Shown piece after piece: positions 1-14,360 of a stretch of 64,000 nt of DNA (position 1 is the first letter of the stretch; the number at the start of each line of letters is the position of its first letter). The notes under the pieces were generated by a model. That model was not told the DNA's origin, did no database searches, and saw only the letters and a program-made list of their open reading frames with translations. Both the position numbers and the translations under genes were made by a program. The DNA is from Doris montereyensis (taxonomy: Eukaryota > Mollusca > Gastropoda > Nudibranchia > Dorididae): NCBI GenBank assembly GCA_037039925.1, contig JAXRKP010001876.1, forward strand, positions 21,789-85,788, in the 5' to 3' direction.

Positions 1-2515
1 AGCCTATCGCACCCTATAATGTTGTCGCAGCCTATCGCTATTTATCGCTCTTTATCACTTTTTGCTCTTTATCGCTCTTTATCGATCTTTATCGCTCTTT
101 ATCGGAGCCTATCGCTCTTTTATCACAGCTTATCGCTCTTTAACGCTTTTTTATCCAGCCTATCGCAGCCTATCGCAGGTTATCGCTCTTTATCGCAGCC
201 TATCGCTCTTTAACGTTTCTTCATCGCTCCTTATCGCTCTTTATCACAGCCTATCAGCCTATCGCAACTTACCGTAGCTTATCGCAGCCTATCGCAGCCT
301 ATCGCTCTTTATCGCTCTTTATCGCTCTTTATCGCTCTTTATCGCTCTTTATCGCTGTTTGTCGCTCTTTATCGCTCTTTATCGCTCTTTATCGCTCTTT
401 TATCCCTCTTTATCGTCGGATCACTCTTTATCGTTCTTGATCGAAAACTCTTTATCGCTCTTTATCGCTCTTGATCGCTTTTTATCGCTCTTGATCGCTC
501 TTTACCGCTCTTTATCGCTCTGTATCGCTCTTTATAGCTCTTTATCGCTCTTTATCGCAGCCTATCGCTCTTGAATGCAGCCTATCGCCTCTCTATCGCA
601 GCCTATCGCTTTTATCGCTCTTAATCGCTCTTTATCGCTCTTTTTATTGCTTTATCGCTCTTTATCGGAGCCTATCGCAGCCTATCGCTCTTTATCGGAG
701 TCTGTCGCTCTTTATCGCTCTTTATCGCTCCTTATCGCTCTTTATCACAGCGTATCGCTGCCTACCGCAGCTTATCGCAGCCTATCGCAGCCTATCGCAG
801 CTTCATCGCTCTTTATCATCTTTATCGCTCTTTGTCGCTCTTTATCGCTCTTTATCGCTCTTTATCGCCCTTTATCGCAGCCTTTCGCAACCTATCGCAG
901 CCTATCGCAGCCGATCGCAGCCTATCACAGCCTATCAGACCCTATCGCCGCCTATCGCACCCGATCGCACCCTATCGCACCCTATCGCACCCTATCGCAC
1001 CCTATTTCAGCCTATCGCACCCTATCGCACGTTGTCGCAGCCTATCGCTATTCATCGCTCTTCATCACTTTTTTTGCTCTTTATCGCTCTTTATCGACCT
1101 TTATCGCTCTTTATCGGAGCCTATCGCTCTTTATCAGCTTATCGCTCTTTATCGCTCTTTATCGCTCTTTATCGCTCTTTATCGCTTTTGATCGCTCTTT
1201 ATCGCTCTTTATCGCTCTTTTATCGTTGTTTATCGCAACCTATCGCAGACTATCGCAGTCTATCGCAACATATCGCAGCCTATCGCAGCCTATCGCTCTT
1301 TATCGCTCTGTATCGCTCTTTATCGCTCTTTATCGCTCTCTATCGCTCTTTATGGCAGCCAATCGCTCTTTATCGCAGCCTATGGCTCTTTATCACAGCC
1401 TATCGCACTTTATCGCAACCTATCGCTCTTTATCGCTCTTTATCGCTCTTTATCGCTTCTTTATCCAGCCTATCGCAGCATATCGCAGGTTATCGCTCTT
1501 TATCGCAGCCTATCGCTCTTTATCGCTATCGCTCCTTATCGCTCTTTATCACAGCCTATCGCAGCCTATCGCAACTTACTGTAGCTTATCGCAGCCTATC
1601 GCAGCCTATCGCTCTTTATCGATCTTTATCGCTCTTTATCGCTCTTTATCGATCTTTATCGCTCTTTGTCGCTCTTTATCGCTCTTTATCGCTCTTTATC
1701 GCTCTTTATCACTTTTATCGCTCTCGATCGCTCTTGATCGCTCTTTATCGCTCTTTATCGCTCTTTATCGCTCTGTATCGCTCTTTATCGCTCTTTATCG
1801 TTTTCTATCGCTCTTTATCGCTCTTTATCGCTCTTTATCCCTCTTTATCGCAGCCTATCGCTCTGAACGCAGCCTATCACTCTCTATCGCAGCCTATCGC
1901 TCTTTATCGTTCTTTATCGCTCTTAATCGCTCTTTCACTCTTTATTGCTCTTTATTGCTCTTTATCGCTCTTTATCGGAGCCTGTCGCTCTTTATCGCTC
2001 TTTATCGCTCCTTATCGCTCTTTATCTGGCGTATCGCTGTCTACCGCATTTATCGCAGCCTATCGCAGCCTATCGCAGCCATCGCTATCTCCTTATCGCT
2101 CTTTGTCGCCTATCGTTTTTTATTGCTCTTTATCGCTCTTTATCGCTCTTTATCGCTTTATTCATCGCAGCCTATCGCAACCTTCGCAGGCCTATACAGC
2201 CTATCAGCTCTTTATCGCAGCCTATCGCTCTATATCACAGCCTATCGCTCTGTCATCATCGCGTTTATCAGCCTATCGCAGGTCATCATCTTTATCAAAC
2301 CTATCACTCTTTATCGATCTTTATCGCTCTTTATCACTTTATCGCCTTTATAGCTCTTTATCGCCTTTATCGCTTTTGGATCGCTCTTTATCGCCTTTAT
2401 TGCCTTTATCGCTTATCATCGGCCTACCGTCGCAGCCTATTGCAGCCTATCGCAGCCTATCGAAGCCTATCGCTCTTTATAACTCTTTATCGCTCTTTAT
2501 CGTTTTCTTATACTT
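1..2515 (+). repeat. 10-bp satellite, forward domain I
   Basis: Tandem 10-bp units, mainly TCGCTCTTTA and TCGCAGCCTA, with variants TCGCACCCTA, TCGGAGCCTA, TTGCTCTTTA and TCACTCTTTA. A longer higher-order unit is visible: the landmark CGTTGTCGCAGCCTATCGCT occurs near 25 and 1029. Much the same order of variants recurs at 11.5-14.2 kb. Because 10 is not a multiple of 3, every forward frame reads the same decapeptide (IALYRSLSLF) without stops, so the long open frames here are not evidence of genes. The domain ends at a strand-switch junction near 2515. Confidence 0.95.
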
Positions 2516-5500
2516 TCGAGGGATCAGCGATGGATCAGGCGATAAAGAGCCATAGGCAGCGATAAAGAGGATGGGCAGCGATAAAGAGGGATGGGGCATC
2601 GATTGGGATTTATCATTTCTTTATCATGCTTTATCGCTCTTCATCGCTCTTCATCGCTGTTTATCGCTGTTTATCGCAACTCTTTATCGCAGCCTATTGC
2701 TCTTTATCTGTAGGAAGCCTATCGCTCGGTAGGAAATCGCTCGAAACTGTCGAAGCAGTTCGAAGCGGTTCTTTAGGATCGCTATTTGATCGCCGCGATA
2801 GGCTGCGATACGCAGCGATAGCCAATCGACCTACAAGAGCGATACCTATCGATACTCTAAAGAGCGATTATCTGCAATAAAGACCGATAAAGAGCGATAA
2901 AGAGCGATAAAGAGCAATAAAGAGCGATAAAGAGGATTAAGTGCGATCAAGAGCGATAAAGAGCGATAGAGAACGATAAAGAGCGATGAAGAGCGATAAA
3001 GAGCGATAAAGAGCGATAAAGAGCGATAAAGAGCTTTATCGATAAAGAGCGATAAAGAGCGATAAAGAGCCTAATGAACGATAAAGAGCGATACAGAGCG
3101 ATAAATTTATCAGACTGCACAGGCTGCGATCGCTCTTTAGGCTGCGATCTGCGATAGGCAGCGATAGGCTCCTACGATATAGGCTCTTTATACAGAGAGA
3201 CAGAAACCTATCGCAGCCGATATCGATAAAGAGCGATAAAGAGTGATAAACCGATAAAGAGCTTAAAGAGCAATAGAGGGCGATAGAGAGCCTAAATAGC
3301 GATGCAGCCTATCGCTCTTTAGGCTGCGATCGCGATCGATTTAGGCAGCGATCGCTCGATTTATCGCTAAAGAGCGATAAAGAGAGTTAAAGAGCGATAA
3401 AGAGCGATAAAAGTCGCTCTTTAGCAATCAAGAGCTTGATTGAAAGATCGACTCGACAAAGATCGCTAAAGAGCTAAAGAGCGATAATCGATAAAGAGCG
3501 ATAAAGAGCGATAAATAGCGATAGGCAGCGATCGCTCTTGATCGCAATAGGCTGCGATAGGCTGCAATAGGCTGCGATTTGCGATCGCGATAGGCTGCGA
3601 AGGGCTTCGCTCGATTTATCGCTCTTTATCGCTCTTAAAAAGCGATAAAGAGCGATAAACAATCAAGAGCTCTAAAGAGCGATAAAGGGCGATGAAGAGC
3701 AATAACGAGCTATAAAGAGCGATAAAGAGCGATCCTAAAAGCGATAACGAGCGAAAAAGAGCAATGAAGAGCGAAAAAAGGAGCGATAGGATAAAGAGCG
3801 ATAACTGATAAAGAGCGATAAAGAGCGATAAAGAGCGATAAAGAGCGATACAGAGCGATACAGAGCGATACAGAGCGATAAAGAGCGATAAAGAATGATA
3901 AAGAGCGATAAAGAGCACTCTTTACCGCTCTCACAAGCGATACAGAGCGATATCGCGCTTTATCGATAGGCTTATCGCTCTTTATCGCTCTTGAAGCAGA
4001 GCGCTAAAGAGCGATACATCGATAGAGCAATAAAGAGCGATAAAGAGCGATAAAGAGCTCTTTATCGATAAAGAGCGATAAAGAGCGATAACGAGCGAAA
4101 TCGCGATATTTATCGTTCGAGAAAGAGCCTTAAGAGCGATAAAGAGCGATAAAAAGCGATAAAGAGCGATAAAGAGGCTCTTTATCGCTCTTTAGGGCGA
4201 TAGGCTGCGATAAAGAGCTCTTTAAAGAGCGATAAAGAGCGATACAGAGCGATGCTCGATAAGCTCGATTTAGCGATAGGCTCGATAGGCTGCGATAAAG
4301 AGCGATAAAGAGTTATAAAGAGCGATAAAGCGTAAAGAGTGATAAAGAGCGATGAAGAGCGATGCGAGCGATAATCGATAGGGCCTATCGCGACAGGCAG
4401 CTATCGCAGCATATCGCAGCCTATCGCGATCTTTATCGCTCTAAAGAACGATAAAGAGCGATAAAGAGCGATAAAGTCGCTCTTTATCGAGATAAAGAGT
4501 TTATCGCTGCTTTATCAAGAGCGATAAAGAGCGATAAAGAGCGCAGCCTTTCGCAAGCGATAAAGAGCGATAAAGAGCGATAATGAGTCTATAAAGAGCG
4601 ATAGCCTATCACAGCCTATGCAATACCCTGCGATATGCGATAGGCCTGCGATAGGCACCCGATCGCACCCTAGCTATAGGCTGCGATAAAAAGCGGTAAA
4701 GACCCTACAGAGAGACAGAAAGCGCTAAAGAGCGATAAAGAGCGCTAAAGAACGCTAAAGGCGATAAAGAGCGATAGCGATAAACACCCTAATCGATAAA
4801 GAGGATAAAGAGTGATAAAGGATAAAGAGCGATAATCGATAGAGAGCGATAGAGAGCGATCGCTAGCGATAGGCTGCGACATCGATAGGTTGCGATAGGC
4901 TGCGATAGGGGTTGCGATAGGTTGCGATTGCGATAGGTTGCGATAGGCTGCGATTTATCAGCAAAAGGCTCCGATGAATCTGCGATAAAGAGCGATAAAA
5001 GAGGATAAAGAGAAATAAAAAGCGATAAAGAGCGCGCTCTTTATCGATCAAGAGCGATAAGGCGCGATAAAGAGCGATGAAAGAGCGACAAAGAGCGACA
5101 AAGAGCGATAAAGAGCGATAAAGAGCGATAAAGAGCGATAAAGAGCGATAAATAGCGATAGGCAACGATTTGCGATCTGCTCTTTAGGCAGCGATAGGCT
5201 GGCAGAGGGGGGCTAGAAAAGAGCGATAGGCTATAAACAGCGGTAAAGAGAGACAAAAGCATAAAAAGCGATAAAGAGCGATAAACAAAGATAAAGAGCG
5301 TTAAAGAGCGATAAAGGGCGATGAAGAGCAATAGGGGATCCGATAAAGTCTATAAAGAGTAAAAAGAGCAATAGGGAGAAAGAGCGATAAAGAGCGATAA
5401 AGAGCGATAAAGGATAAAGAGCGATACAGAGCGATACAGAGCGATAAAGAATGATAAAGAGCGATAAAGAGCGATAGGGGGAGGTGATAAAGAGCGATAC

Positions 5501-6260
5501 AGAGCGATAGGCTGGGATAGGCTGCTCTTTATCGATTCTCCGATAATCGATAGGCTTACTAAAGCTGATAAAGAGAGATAAAATGCGATAAAAGCCTGAT
5601 AAAGAGCAATAAAGAGCCCTATCAGAGCGCTAAAGAACTTACAGAGCGATAAAGATAATAAAGAGCGATAAAGAGCGATAAAGAGCGAAAAAGACCGATA
5701 AAGAGCGCGTCTTTATCGCTCTTAAAGAGCGATAAAAAGTGATCGCTCTAAAGAGCGATCGATCTTTAAGAGCTCTTTAAGAGGATAAAGAGCTTACAGG
5801 AGCTATAAACAGCGACAGGCTGCGATAGGCTGCGATAAAGAGCGATAAAGAGCGATAAAGAGTGATAAAGAGCGCTCAGAGCGATCCCTCTTTATCGCTC
5901 TTGATAGGCTCTTTATCGCTCTTGATAGCTCGATAAAGAGCTTTTTCGCTCTTGTAAAGAGCGATAAAGAGCGATAAAGAGCGATAAAGCTCTTTAAAGA
6001 GCGATGAAGAGCGATACAGAGCTTAAAGAGCGATAGGCTGCCGATAGCTCTTGACAGGCAGCGGTATCGCTCGATAAAGAGCGATAAAGCTCTTTATCGA
6101 GCAATAAAGCTCTTTAAAGCTCTTTATTGAGCGATTTAAAGAGCGATGAAGCCTAGCGATAAAGAGCGATAAACCGCCATAAAAAGCGATAAAGAGCGAT
6201 AAATCGCTCTTTATCACAGCGATAAAGAGCGATAAAGAGCGATAAAGAGCTGATAAAGAG
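2516..6260 (-). repeat. 10-bp satellite, mainly inverted domain
   Basis: The same decamer family read on the opposite strand (GATAAAGAGC, GATAGGCTGC). The switch near 2515 reads as ...CGAGGGAT... followed by GATAAAGAGCCATAGGCAGC. The domain is impure: short forward stretches are spliced in at palindromic joints such as AAAGAGCTCTTT and GCGATATCGC. Around 2700-2790 there is a scrap of the AGCGGTT/GTTCGAAGCGGTT family that is intact elsewhere in the array. No gene is supported. Confidence 0.9.
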
Positions 6261-8985
6261 CACAAAGACCTATCGGAACCTATAGCTCTTTATGGAGCGA
6301 TAGGAACTCTTTAGAAAGCGATAAAGCTGGTTAATCGCTCTTTAATGGATGGAAGCTGTAGGAAGGTGTATCTTATCCTATTATCGAAGATTCTTTTGTC
6401 GCTCTTTAGCCTATAAGCGGCTCTTTATCAGAACATATCGCTCTTATCGAACCCGATCGTGGTTCGAAGCTTTTGAAAGCCCTCTAAGGCAGTTTTTATA
6501 GCACCCTTGGATCGCAGCGATAGGGCGATAGGCCTTTAGGGAGCGATATCGCTCTTTATCGCTCTTTATCGCTGCAATAGGCTGTTTATCGCTCTTCATC
6601 TTTATCGCTCTTTATCGCTTTTTATCGCTCTTTATCGCTCTTTATCGCTCGATCAAGAGCCATATACAGCTTTATCGCTCTTTAGGAAGCGTTCGCTCTT
6701 GGTAAAAAGCTGTATCTAGCTCTTTATCGCTGGTTTAACGCGGATTATCGCTCTTCATCGCTCTTTATCGCTCTTAGGAATCGCTCTTTATCGCTCTTTA
6801 TCGTTAGGCAGCCTATCGAAAACTTTTTCATCGCTCTTTATCGCTCTTTATCGCTCTGTATCGCGGTCTAAGACTGTCTAGACTTTATCGCTCTTGATAG
6901 CTGTGATAGGCTGCAATATCGCTCTTTATCGCAGCCTATCGCTCTTTATCGTTCTTTATCGCTCTTTAAAGAGTTCTTTATAAAGAGCGATCGCTCTTTA
7001 GGCTGCAATAAAGCTCTTTAAAGAGCCTTTGTCGCTCTTTATCGAGCGATAAAGAGCGATAAAGAGCGATAAAGCGATAAAGAGCGATAAAGAGCCTATC
7101 GCTCTTTATCGAGCTTTTGTCGATCTTTAGCGATAGGCTGCTTATCGCTCCTTATCGCTCTTTAGGCAGCATATCGCTGTTTATTGCGATATCGCAGCGA
7201 TAGGCAGCCGAAGGCTCTTGATAAAGAGCGATATCGCAGCTTTATCGCTCTTTATCAAAGCAATACAGAGATCTTTGTCGCTCTTTATCGCTCTTTATCG
7301 CTCTTTATCGCTCTTTATCGCGATAAAGAGCGATAGAGAGCGATTTCGCAACCTATCGCAACCTATCGCAGCCTATCGCTCTATCGCCTATCGCTCTTTA
7401 AAGCTCGTTATCGAGCGATATCGCCTTTTTATCGAGCTTTAAATAGTTTATAGGCTATCGTCGCTATCCCTCCTATCGCACCTTTATCGCTCGTTGTCGC
7501 TGCCTATCGCTATTTATCGCTCTTTAGGCTTTTAGGCTCTTTATCAGTCTTTATCGAGCTTTATCGCTCTATTATCAGGACACCTGTTTATCGCTCTTTT
7601 ATCGATAAAGAGCTCTTTATCGCTCTTTAAAAAGCGATAATCCAGCCTAAAGAGCCTATCGAGCGATAAAGAGCTTTAAAGAGCCTATCGCTCTTTATCG
7701 TTCGATAAAGAGTGATATCGCTCTTTAGCGATCACAGCCTATAAAGAGCGATAAAGAGCCCCGAAAGCTTATCAAAGCCTATCGCAGCCTAGAGCTCTTT
7801 ATCGCTAAAAGATCGATCTTTATCGCTCTTTATCGCTCTTTATCGATGTTTAGGCTCTTTAGGCTCTTTAGGCTCTTTATCGCGGCTTGCGATAGGCAGC
7901 GATAGGCTTTATCGCTTTAAAGATCAGGCTCGATAAATCGTTCTTGAAGAGCTCTTTATCGCTAAAAAGCGATAAAGCGCTCTTTTTAATCAAAGATAAA
8001 GATCGCTCTTGATCGCTAAAGGGCGATGAAGAGCTTTATCGCTCTTTATCGAGAAGAGCGATAAAGAGCGATAAAGAGCTTTAAAGAGCGATATCGCAGC
8101 GAAAAAGCTCAATAAAGAGCGAAAAAGCTCGATAGGGATAGCTCTTTATCCTATCGCTTTTATCGATCTTAATCGCTCTTTATCGCTCTTTATACAGAGC
8201 GATAAAGAGCGATAAAGAATGAGCCTATCGAGCGATAAAGCTCTTTATCGGAGTCTGTCGCTCTTTAGGCTCTTATCGCTCCTTATCGCTCTTTATAACA
8301 GCGATCGCTGCGATACCGCTCTTATCGAGCCTATTGCTCCTATTCTTTATCGCTCCTATCGCTCTTTAGAGCTCTAAATCGCTCTTTGTCGCTCTTTATC
8401 GCTCTTTAGAGCGATCAGCCCTTTATCGAGCGATAAAGAGCTAAAGAGCGAAAAAACCTATCGAGCGATATCGCAGCCGATCGAGCGATAGGCAGCCTAA
8501 AGCGATAAAGAGCGATAAAGAGTGATAGGCTATCGACCCTATCGCATATCGCAGCCTAAAGAGCCTAAAAGTGATATCGAGCTTTAAAAAGCTTTATCGC
8601 GATGATCGCTCGATCAAGAGCGATAAAGAGCGATAAAGATGATCGCTCTTTTTATCGCTCTTTATCGAGCGATATCGCTCTTTAAACAGCGATATCGCTC
8701 TTTATCGCAGCTTATCGCTCTTTATCGGCTCTTGATCGCTCTTTATCGCTCTTTATCGCTTTATCGCTGCCATAAAGAGCTCTTTATTCTTTATCGCTTT
8801 TTAGCGCTCTTTATCGTTGCGATATCGCAAGCGATATCGCAGACTAAAGAGCCTATCGAGCTATCGCAGCTTATCGCAGCCTATCGCAGCCTATCGCTCT
8901 TTATCGATAAAGTATCGATCTTTATCGAGAAAGATCGCTCTTTATCGAGAAAGAACGATAAAGAGCGATAAAGATCGATCTTTAT
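6261..8985. repeat. 10-bp satellite, strand-scrambled mosaic
   Basis: Decamers of both orientations are intermixed on a scale of one to a few units. They are joined at perfect palindromic junctions (GAGCGATATCGCTC and AAAGAGCTCTTT). A degraded fragment of the AGCTGTAGGAAG block is visible near 6350-6500. Unit order is far less regular than in the neighbouring domains. This could be real rearrangement or the consensus of reads from inverted copies. Confidence 0.85.
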
Positions 8986-11900
8986 CGCAGCCTAGAGCGA
9001 TAAAGAGCGATAAAGAGCGATCTTTATCGCAGCTTATCGCTCTTTATCGCTCTCTATCGCTCTTTATCGCTCTTTATCCAGCCTATCGCAGCATATCATG
9101 AGTTATCGCTCTTTATCGCAGCCTATCGCTCTTTATCGCTATCGAGCGATATCGCTCTTTATCACAGCTTTGTCGCTGCTTCATCGCAACTTACTGTAGC
9201 TTATCGAAGCTATCGCAGCCTATCGCTCTTTATCGATCTTTATCGCTCTTTATCGCTCTTTATCGATCTTTATCGCTCTTTGTCGCTCTTTGTCGCAGTC
9301 TATCGCTCTTTATCACTCTTTATCGCTCTCGATCGCTCTTTATCGCTCTTTATCGCTCTTTATCGCTCTTTATCGCTCTGTATCGCTCTTTATCGCTCTT
9401 TCGATCGTTTTCTATCGCTCTTTATCGCTCAGCGGAGCTTATCGCTCGTTAGGAAGTGGATCCCTCTTTATCTAGAAAGCGTTAAAGCTCTTGAAACGCA
9501 GCCTATCCTCTCTATCGAAGCCTATCGCTCTTATCGCTCGTAGGAAGCTTTAAAGCTCTTAATTTCGAAACTTTTCGCAGCCTATCGCTCTTTATCGCTC
9601 TTTATCGCTCTTTATCGGAGCCTGTCGCTCTTTATAGAGCTCGATATCGCTCTTTATCGCTCTTTATAGGCGTATCGCTCTTTATCGCTCTTTATCGCAG
9701 CCTATCTCAGCTCTATCGAAAGACTATCGCTCTTTATCGAGCCTATGCTCTTTTATCGCTCTTTATCGCTCTTTATCGCTCTTTATCAAAGCGATATCGC
9801 TCTTTATAAAGACCGACCGTAGCTTATAAAGCCTACCGCAGCCTATCGCTCCTAAGAGCTCTATATCGCTCTTTATCGCTCTTTATCGCTCTTTATCGCT
9901 CTTTATCGATCTTTATCGCTCTTTATCGCTCTTTATCGCTATTTATCGATCTTTAGAGCTCTTTATCGCTCTTTATCGCTCTTTATCGCTCTTTATCGCT
10001 CTTTATCGCTCTTTATCGCTCTTGCCTATCGCTCTTTATCGCTCTTTATCGCTCTTTATCGCTCTTTATCGCTGCTTGTATCGCTTTTTATCGCTCTTTA
10101 TCGCTCTTATAGCCTTTATCGCTCTTTATCATTCTTTATCTTTATCTCTTTATCGCTCTTTATCGCTCTTTATCGCTGTTTATCGCTCTTTATCGCTCTT
10201 TAATGAGCTTTAATCGCAGCCTATCGCTCTTTATCGCAGCCTATCGCTCTTTATCCGCTCTTTATCGCTCTTTATCGCTCTTAAAGAGTGATCGCTCTTT
10301 ATCGCAGCCTATCGCTTTGTATCGCAGCCTATCCAGCCTATCGCAGCCTATCGCTCTTTATCGAGCCTATCGCTCTTTATCGCTCTTTATCGCTCTTTAT
10401 CGCTCTATCATGACCTAACGATAGCTTTTATCGCAGCCTATCGCAGCCTATCGCAGCCTATTATCGCTCTTTATCTTTATCGCTCTTTAGCCTATCGCTC
10501 TTTATCGCTCTTTATCGCTCTTTATCGCCCTTTATCATTCTTTACCTATCGCAGCCTATCGCAGCCTATCGCACTTTATCGCATCCTATCGCTATTTAAG
10601 AGCCTTATCAAGCTCTTTATCGATTTTATCGCTCTTTATCGCTCTTTATCGCCTTTATCGCTCTTTATCGCTCTTTGTCGCTCTTTATCGTTTTTATCGC
10701 TCTTTATCGCTCTTTATCGCTCTTTATCGCTCTTTATCGCAGCGATCGCTCTTGACGCTCTTTATGCTATAGGCAGCCTAGGCTTTATCGCTCTTTATCG
10801 CAGCCTATCGCTCTTTATCGCTCTTTATCGCTCCTTATCGCTCTTTATCGCTCTTTATCGTAAAAAGCTTAAAGAGCCTTAAAGAGCTAAAGAGCTTATC
10901 GCTCTTGAAGCTCTTTATCGCTCTTTATCGATCTTTATCGCTCTTTATCGCTCTTTATCGCTCTTTATCGCTCTTTATCGCTCTTTATCGCTCGCTCTTT
11001 ATCGATCTTTATCGCTCTTTGTCGCTCTTTATCGCTCTTTATCGCTCTTTAACGCTCTTTATCGCTCTTTATCGCTCTTTATCGCTCTTTATCGTTCTTT
11101 ATCGCTCTTGATCGTTCTTTATCGCTAAAGATCGCTCTTTATCGCTCTTTATTGCTCTTTATCGCTCTTTATCGGAGCTTTATCGCAGCCTATCGCTCTT
11201 TATCGGAGCCTCGCTCGCTCTTTATCGCTCTTTATCGCTCTTTATCACAGCATATCGCTGTCTACCACAGCCTATCGCAGCCTATCGTTCAGCCTAATCG
11301 CAGCCTATCGCAGCATATAAAGAGCAGACCTATCGCTCTTTATCGCTCTTTATCGCTCTTTGTCGCTCTTTATCGCTCTTTATCGCTCTTTATCGCAGCC
11401 TTTCGCAGCCTTTCGAACCTATCGCAGCCTATCGCAGCCTAAAGAGCGATATCTCAGCTATCAGACCTATCGCCGCCTATCGACCCGATCGCAGCCTATC
11501 GCAAATCGCACCCTATCGCAGCCTATCGCAGCCTAAACACCCTATCGCACGTTGTCGCTGCCTATCGCTATTTATCGCTCTTTATCAAAGAGCGCTCTTT
11601 ATGGCTCTTTATCGATCTTTATCGCTCTTTATCGGAGCTTATCGCTCTTTATCGCTCTTTATCGCTCTCTATCGCTCATTAACGCTCTTTATCCAGCCTA
11701 TCGCAGCCTATCGCAGGTTATCGCTCTTTATCGCAGCCTATCGCTCTTTATCGTTCTTTATCGCCCCTTATCGCTCTTTATCACAGCCTATCGCAGCCTA
11801 TCATAACTTACCGTAGCTTATGCGCGATAAAGGGCGATAAGCCGATAACCGCCCTATCGCTCTTTATCGCTCTTTATCGCTCTTTAAATCGCTCTTTATC

Positions 11901-14235
11901 GCTCTTTATCGCTATTTATCGCTCTTTATCGCTCTTTATCGCTCTTTATCGCTCTTTATCGCTCTTTATCGCTCTTTATCCCTCTTTATCGCTCTTGATC
12001 GCTCTTTATCGCTCTTGATAGCTCTTTATCGCTCTTTATCGCTCTTGTTCGCTTTTTTATCGCTCTTTATCGCTCTTTACCGCTCTTTATCGCTCTGTAT
12101 CGCTCTTTATCGCTCTTTATCGCTCTTTATCGCAGCCTATCGCTCTTGAACGCAGCCTATCGCTCTCTATCGCAGCCTATCGCTCTTTATCGCTCTTAAT
12201 CGCTCTTTATCGCTCTTTATTGCTCTTTATCGCTCTTTATCGGAGCCTATCGCAGCCTATCGCTCTTTATAAAGAGTCTGTCGCTCTTTATCGCTCTTTA
12301 TCGCTCCTTATCGCTCTTTATCACAGCATATCGCTGCCTACCGCAGCTTATCGCATCCTATCGCAGCCTATCGCAGCGATATCGCTCTTTATCGCTCTTT
12401 ATCGCTCTTTGTCGCTCTTTATCGCTCTTTATCGCTCTTTATCGCCCTTTATCGCAGCCTTTCGCAGCCTTTCGCAACCTATCGCAGCCTATCGCAGCCG
12501 ATCGCAGCCTATCGCAGCCTATCAGACCCTATCGCCGCCTATCGCACCCGATCGCACCCTATCGCACCCTCTCGCACCTATCGCACCCCTATCGCAGCCT
12601 ATCGCACCCTAAGCGTTGTCGCAGCCTATCGCTATTTATCGCTCTTCATCAAAGCTCTTTATCGCTCTTTATCGATCTTTATCGCTCTTTAAAGAGCCTA
12701 TCGCTCTTTATTTATCGCTCTTTATCGCTCTTTATCGCTCTTTATCGCTCTTTATCGCTTTTGATCGCTCTTTATCGCTCTTTATTGCTCTTTATCGTTG
12801 TTTATCGATAACCTATCGCAGACTATCGCAGTCTATCGCAACCTATCGCAGCCTATCGCAGCCTATCGCTCTTTATCGCTCTGTATCGCTCTTTATCGCT
12901 CTTTATCGCTCTCTATCGCTCTTTATGGCAGCCAATCGCTCTTTATCGCAGCCTATGGCTCTTTATCACAGCCTATCGCACTTTATCGCAGCCTATCGCT
13001 CTTTATCGCTCTTTATCGCTCTCTATCGCTCTTTATCGCTCTTTATCCAGCCTATCGCAGCATATCGCAGGTTATCGCTCTTTATCGCAGCCTATCGCTC
13101 TTTATCGCTATCGCTCCTTATCGCTCTTTATCACAGCCTATCGCAGCCTATCGCAACTTACTGTAGCTTATCGCAGCCTACCACCAGTCTATCGCAGCCT
13201 ATCGCAGCCTATCGCTCTTTATCGATCTTTATCGCTCTTTATCGCTCTTTATCGATCTTTATCGCTCTTTGTCGCTCTTTATCGCTCTTTATCGCTCTTT
13301 ATCACTCTTTATCGCTCTTTATCGATCGCTCTTGATCGCTCTTTATCGCTCTTTATCGCTCTTTATCGCTCTGTATCGCTCTTTATCGCTCTTTATCGCT
13401 TTCTATCGCTCTTTATCGCTCTTTATCGCTCTTTATCCCTCTTTATCGCAGCCTATCGCTCTTGAACGCAGCCTATCACTCTCTATCGCAGCCTATCGCT
13501 CTTTATCGTTCTTTATCGCTCTTAATCGCTCTTTATCGCTCTTTATTGCTCTTTATCGCTGTTTATTATCTATCGCTCTTTATCGGAGCCTGTCGCTCTT
13601 TATCGCTCTTTATCGCTCCTTATCGCTCTTTATCACAGCGTATCGCAACCTATAAAGAGCCTATAAAGCCTATCGCAGCCTATCGCTCTTTATCGCTCTT
13701 TATAGCTCTTTGTCGCTCTTTATCGCTCTTTATTGTTCTTTATCGCTCTTTAAAGCTCTTTATCGCAGCCTAAAGCAGCCTTTCGCAACCTATCGCAGTC
13801 TATCGCAACCTTTCGCAGCCTATCACAGCCTATCAGACCCTATCGCCGCCTATCGCACCCGATCGCACCCTATCGCACCCTAGCGCACCCTATCGCACCC
13901 TGTCGCAGCCTATCGCACCCTATCGAGCGTTGTCGATAAAGCCTATCGCTATTTATCGCTCTTTATCACTTTTTTGCTCTTTATCGCTCTTTATCGATCT
14001 TTATCGCTCTTTTCGATAAACCGCTCTTTATCGCGATCTTTATAGCTCTTTATCGCTCTTTATCGCTTTTGATCGCTCTTTATCGCTCTTCATTGCTCTT
14101 TATCGCTGTTTATCGCAACCTATCGCAGCCTATCGCAAGTCTATCGCAGCCTATTACAACCTATCGCACCCTATCAAGTCTATCGCTCTTTATCTCTCTT
14201 TATCTCTCTTTATCGCTCTTTATCGCTCTTTATCG
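8986..14235 (+). repeat. 10-bp satellite, forward domain II
   Basis: Mostly forward decamers. From about 11,536 the order of variants closely follows 1-2515, with the CGTTGTCGC landmark near 11,546, 12,615 and 13,927, giving higher-order units of roughly 1.0-1.3 kb. Inverted single units are still present at 9-11.4 kb. The domain ends at the same strand-switch sequence as domain I (ATCGAGGGATGGGAAGCGAT). Confidence 0.93.
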
Positions 14236-14360
14236 AGGGATGGGAAGCGATAAATGGAGGGATCGAAGCGATAAAGAGCCATAGGCAACGATAAAGAGCG
14301 ATAGGCAGCGATAAAGCAGCGATAGGGAGTGGATAGGAAGGGATGGGAGGGATGGGGAGG

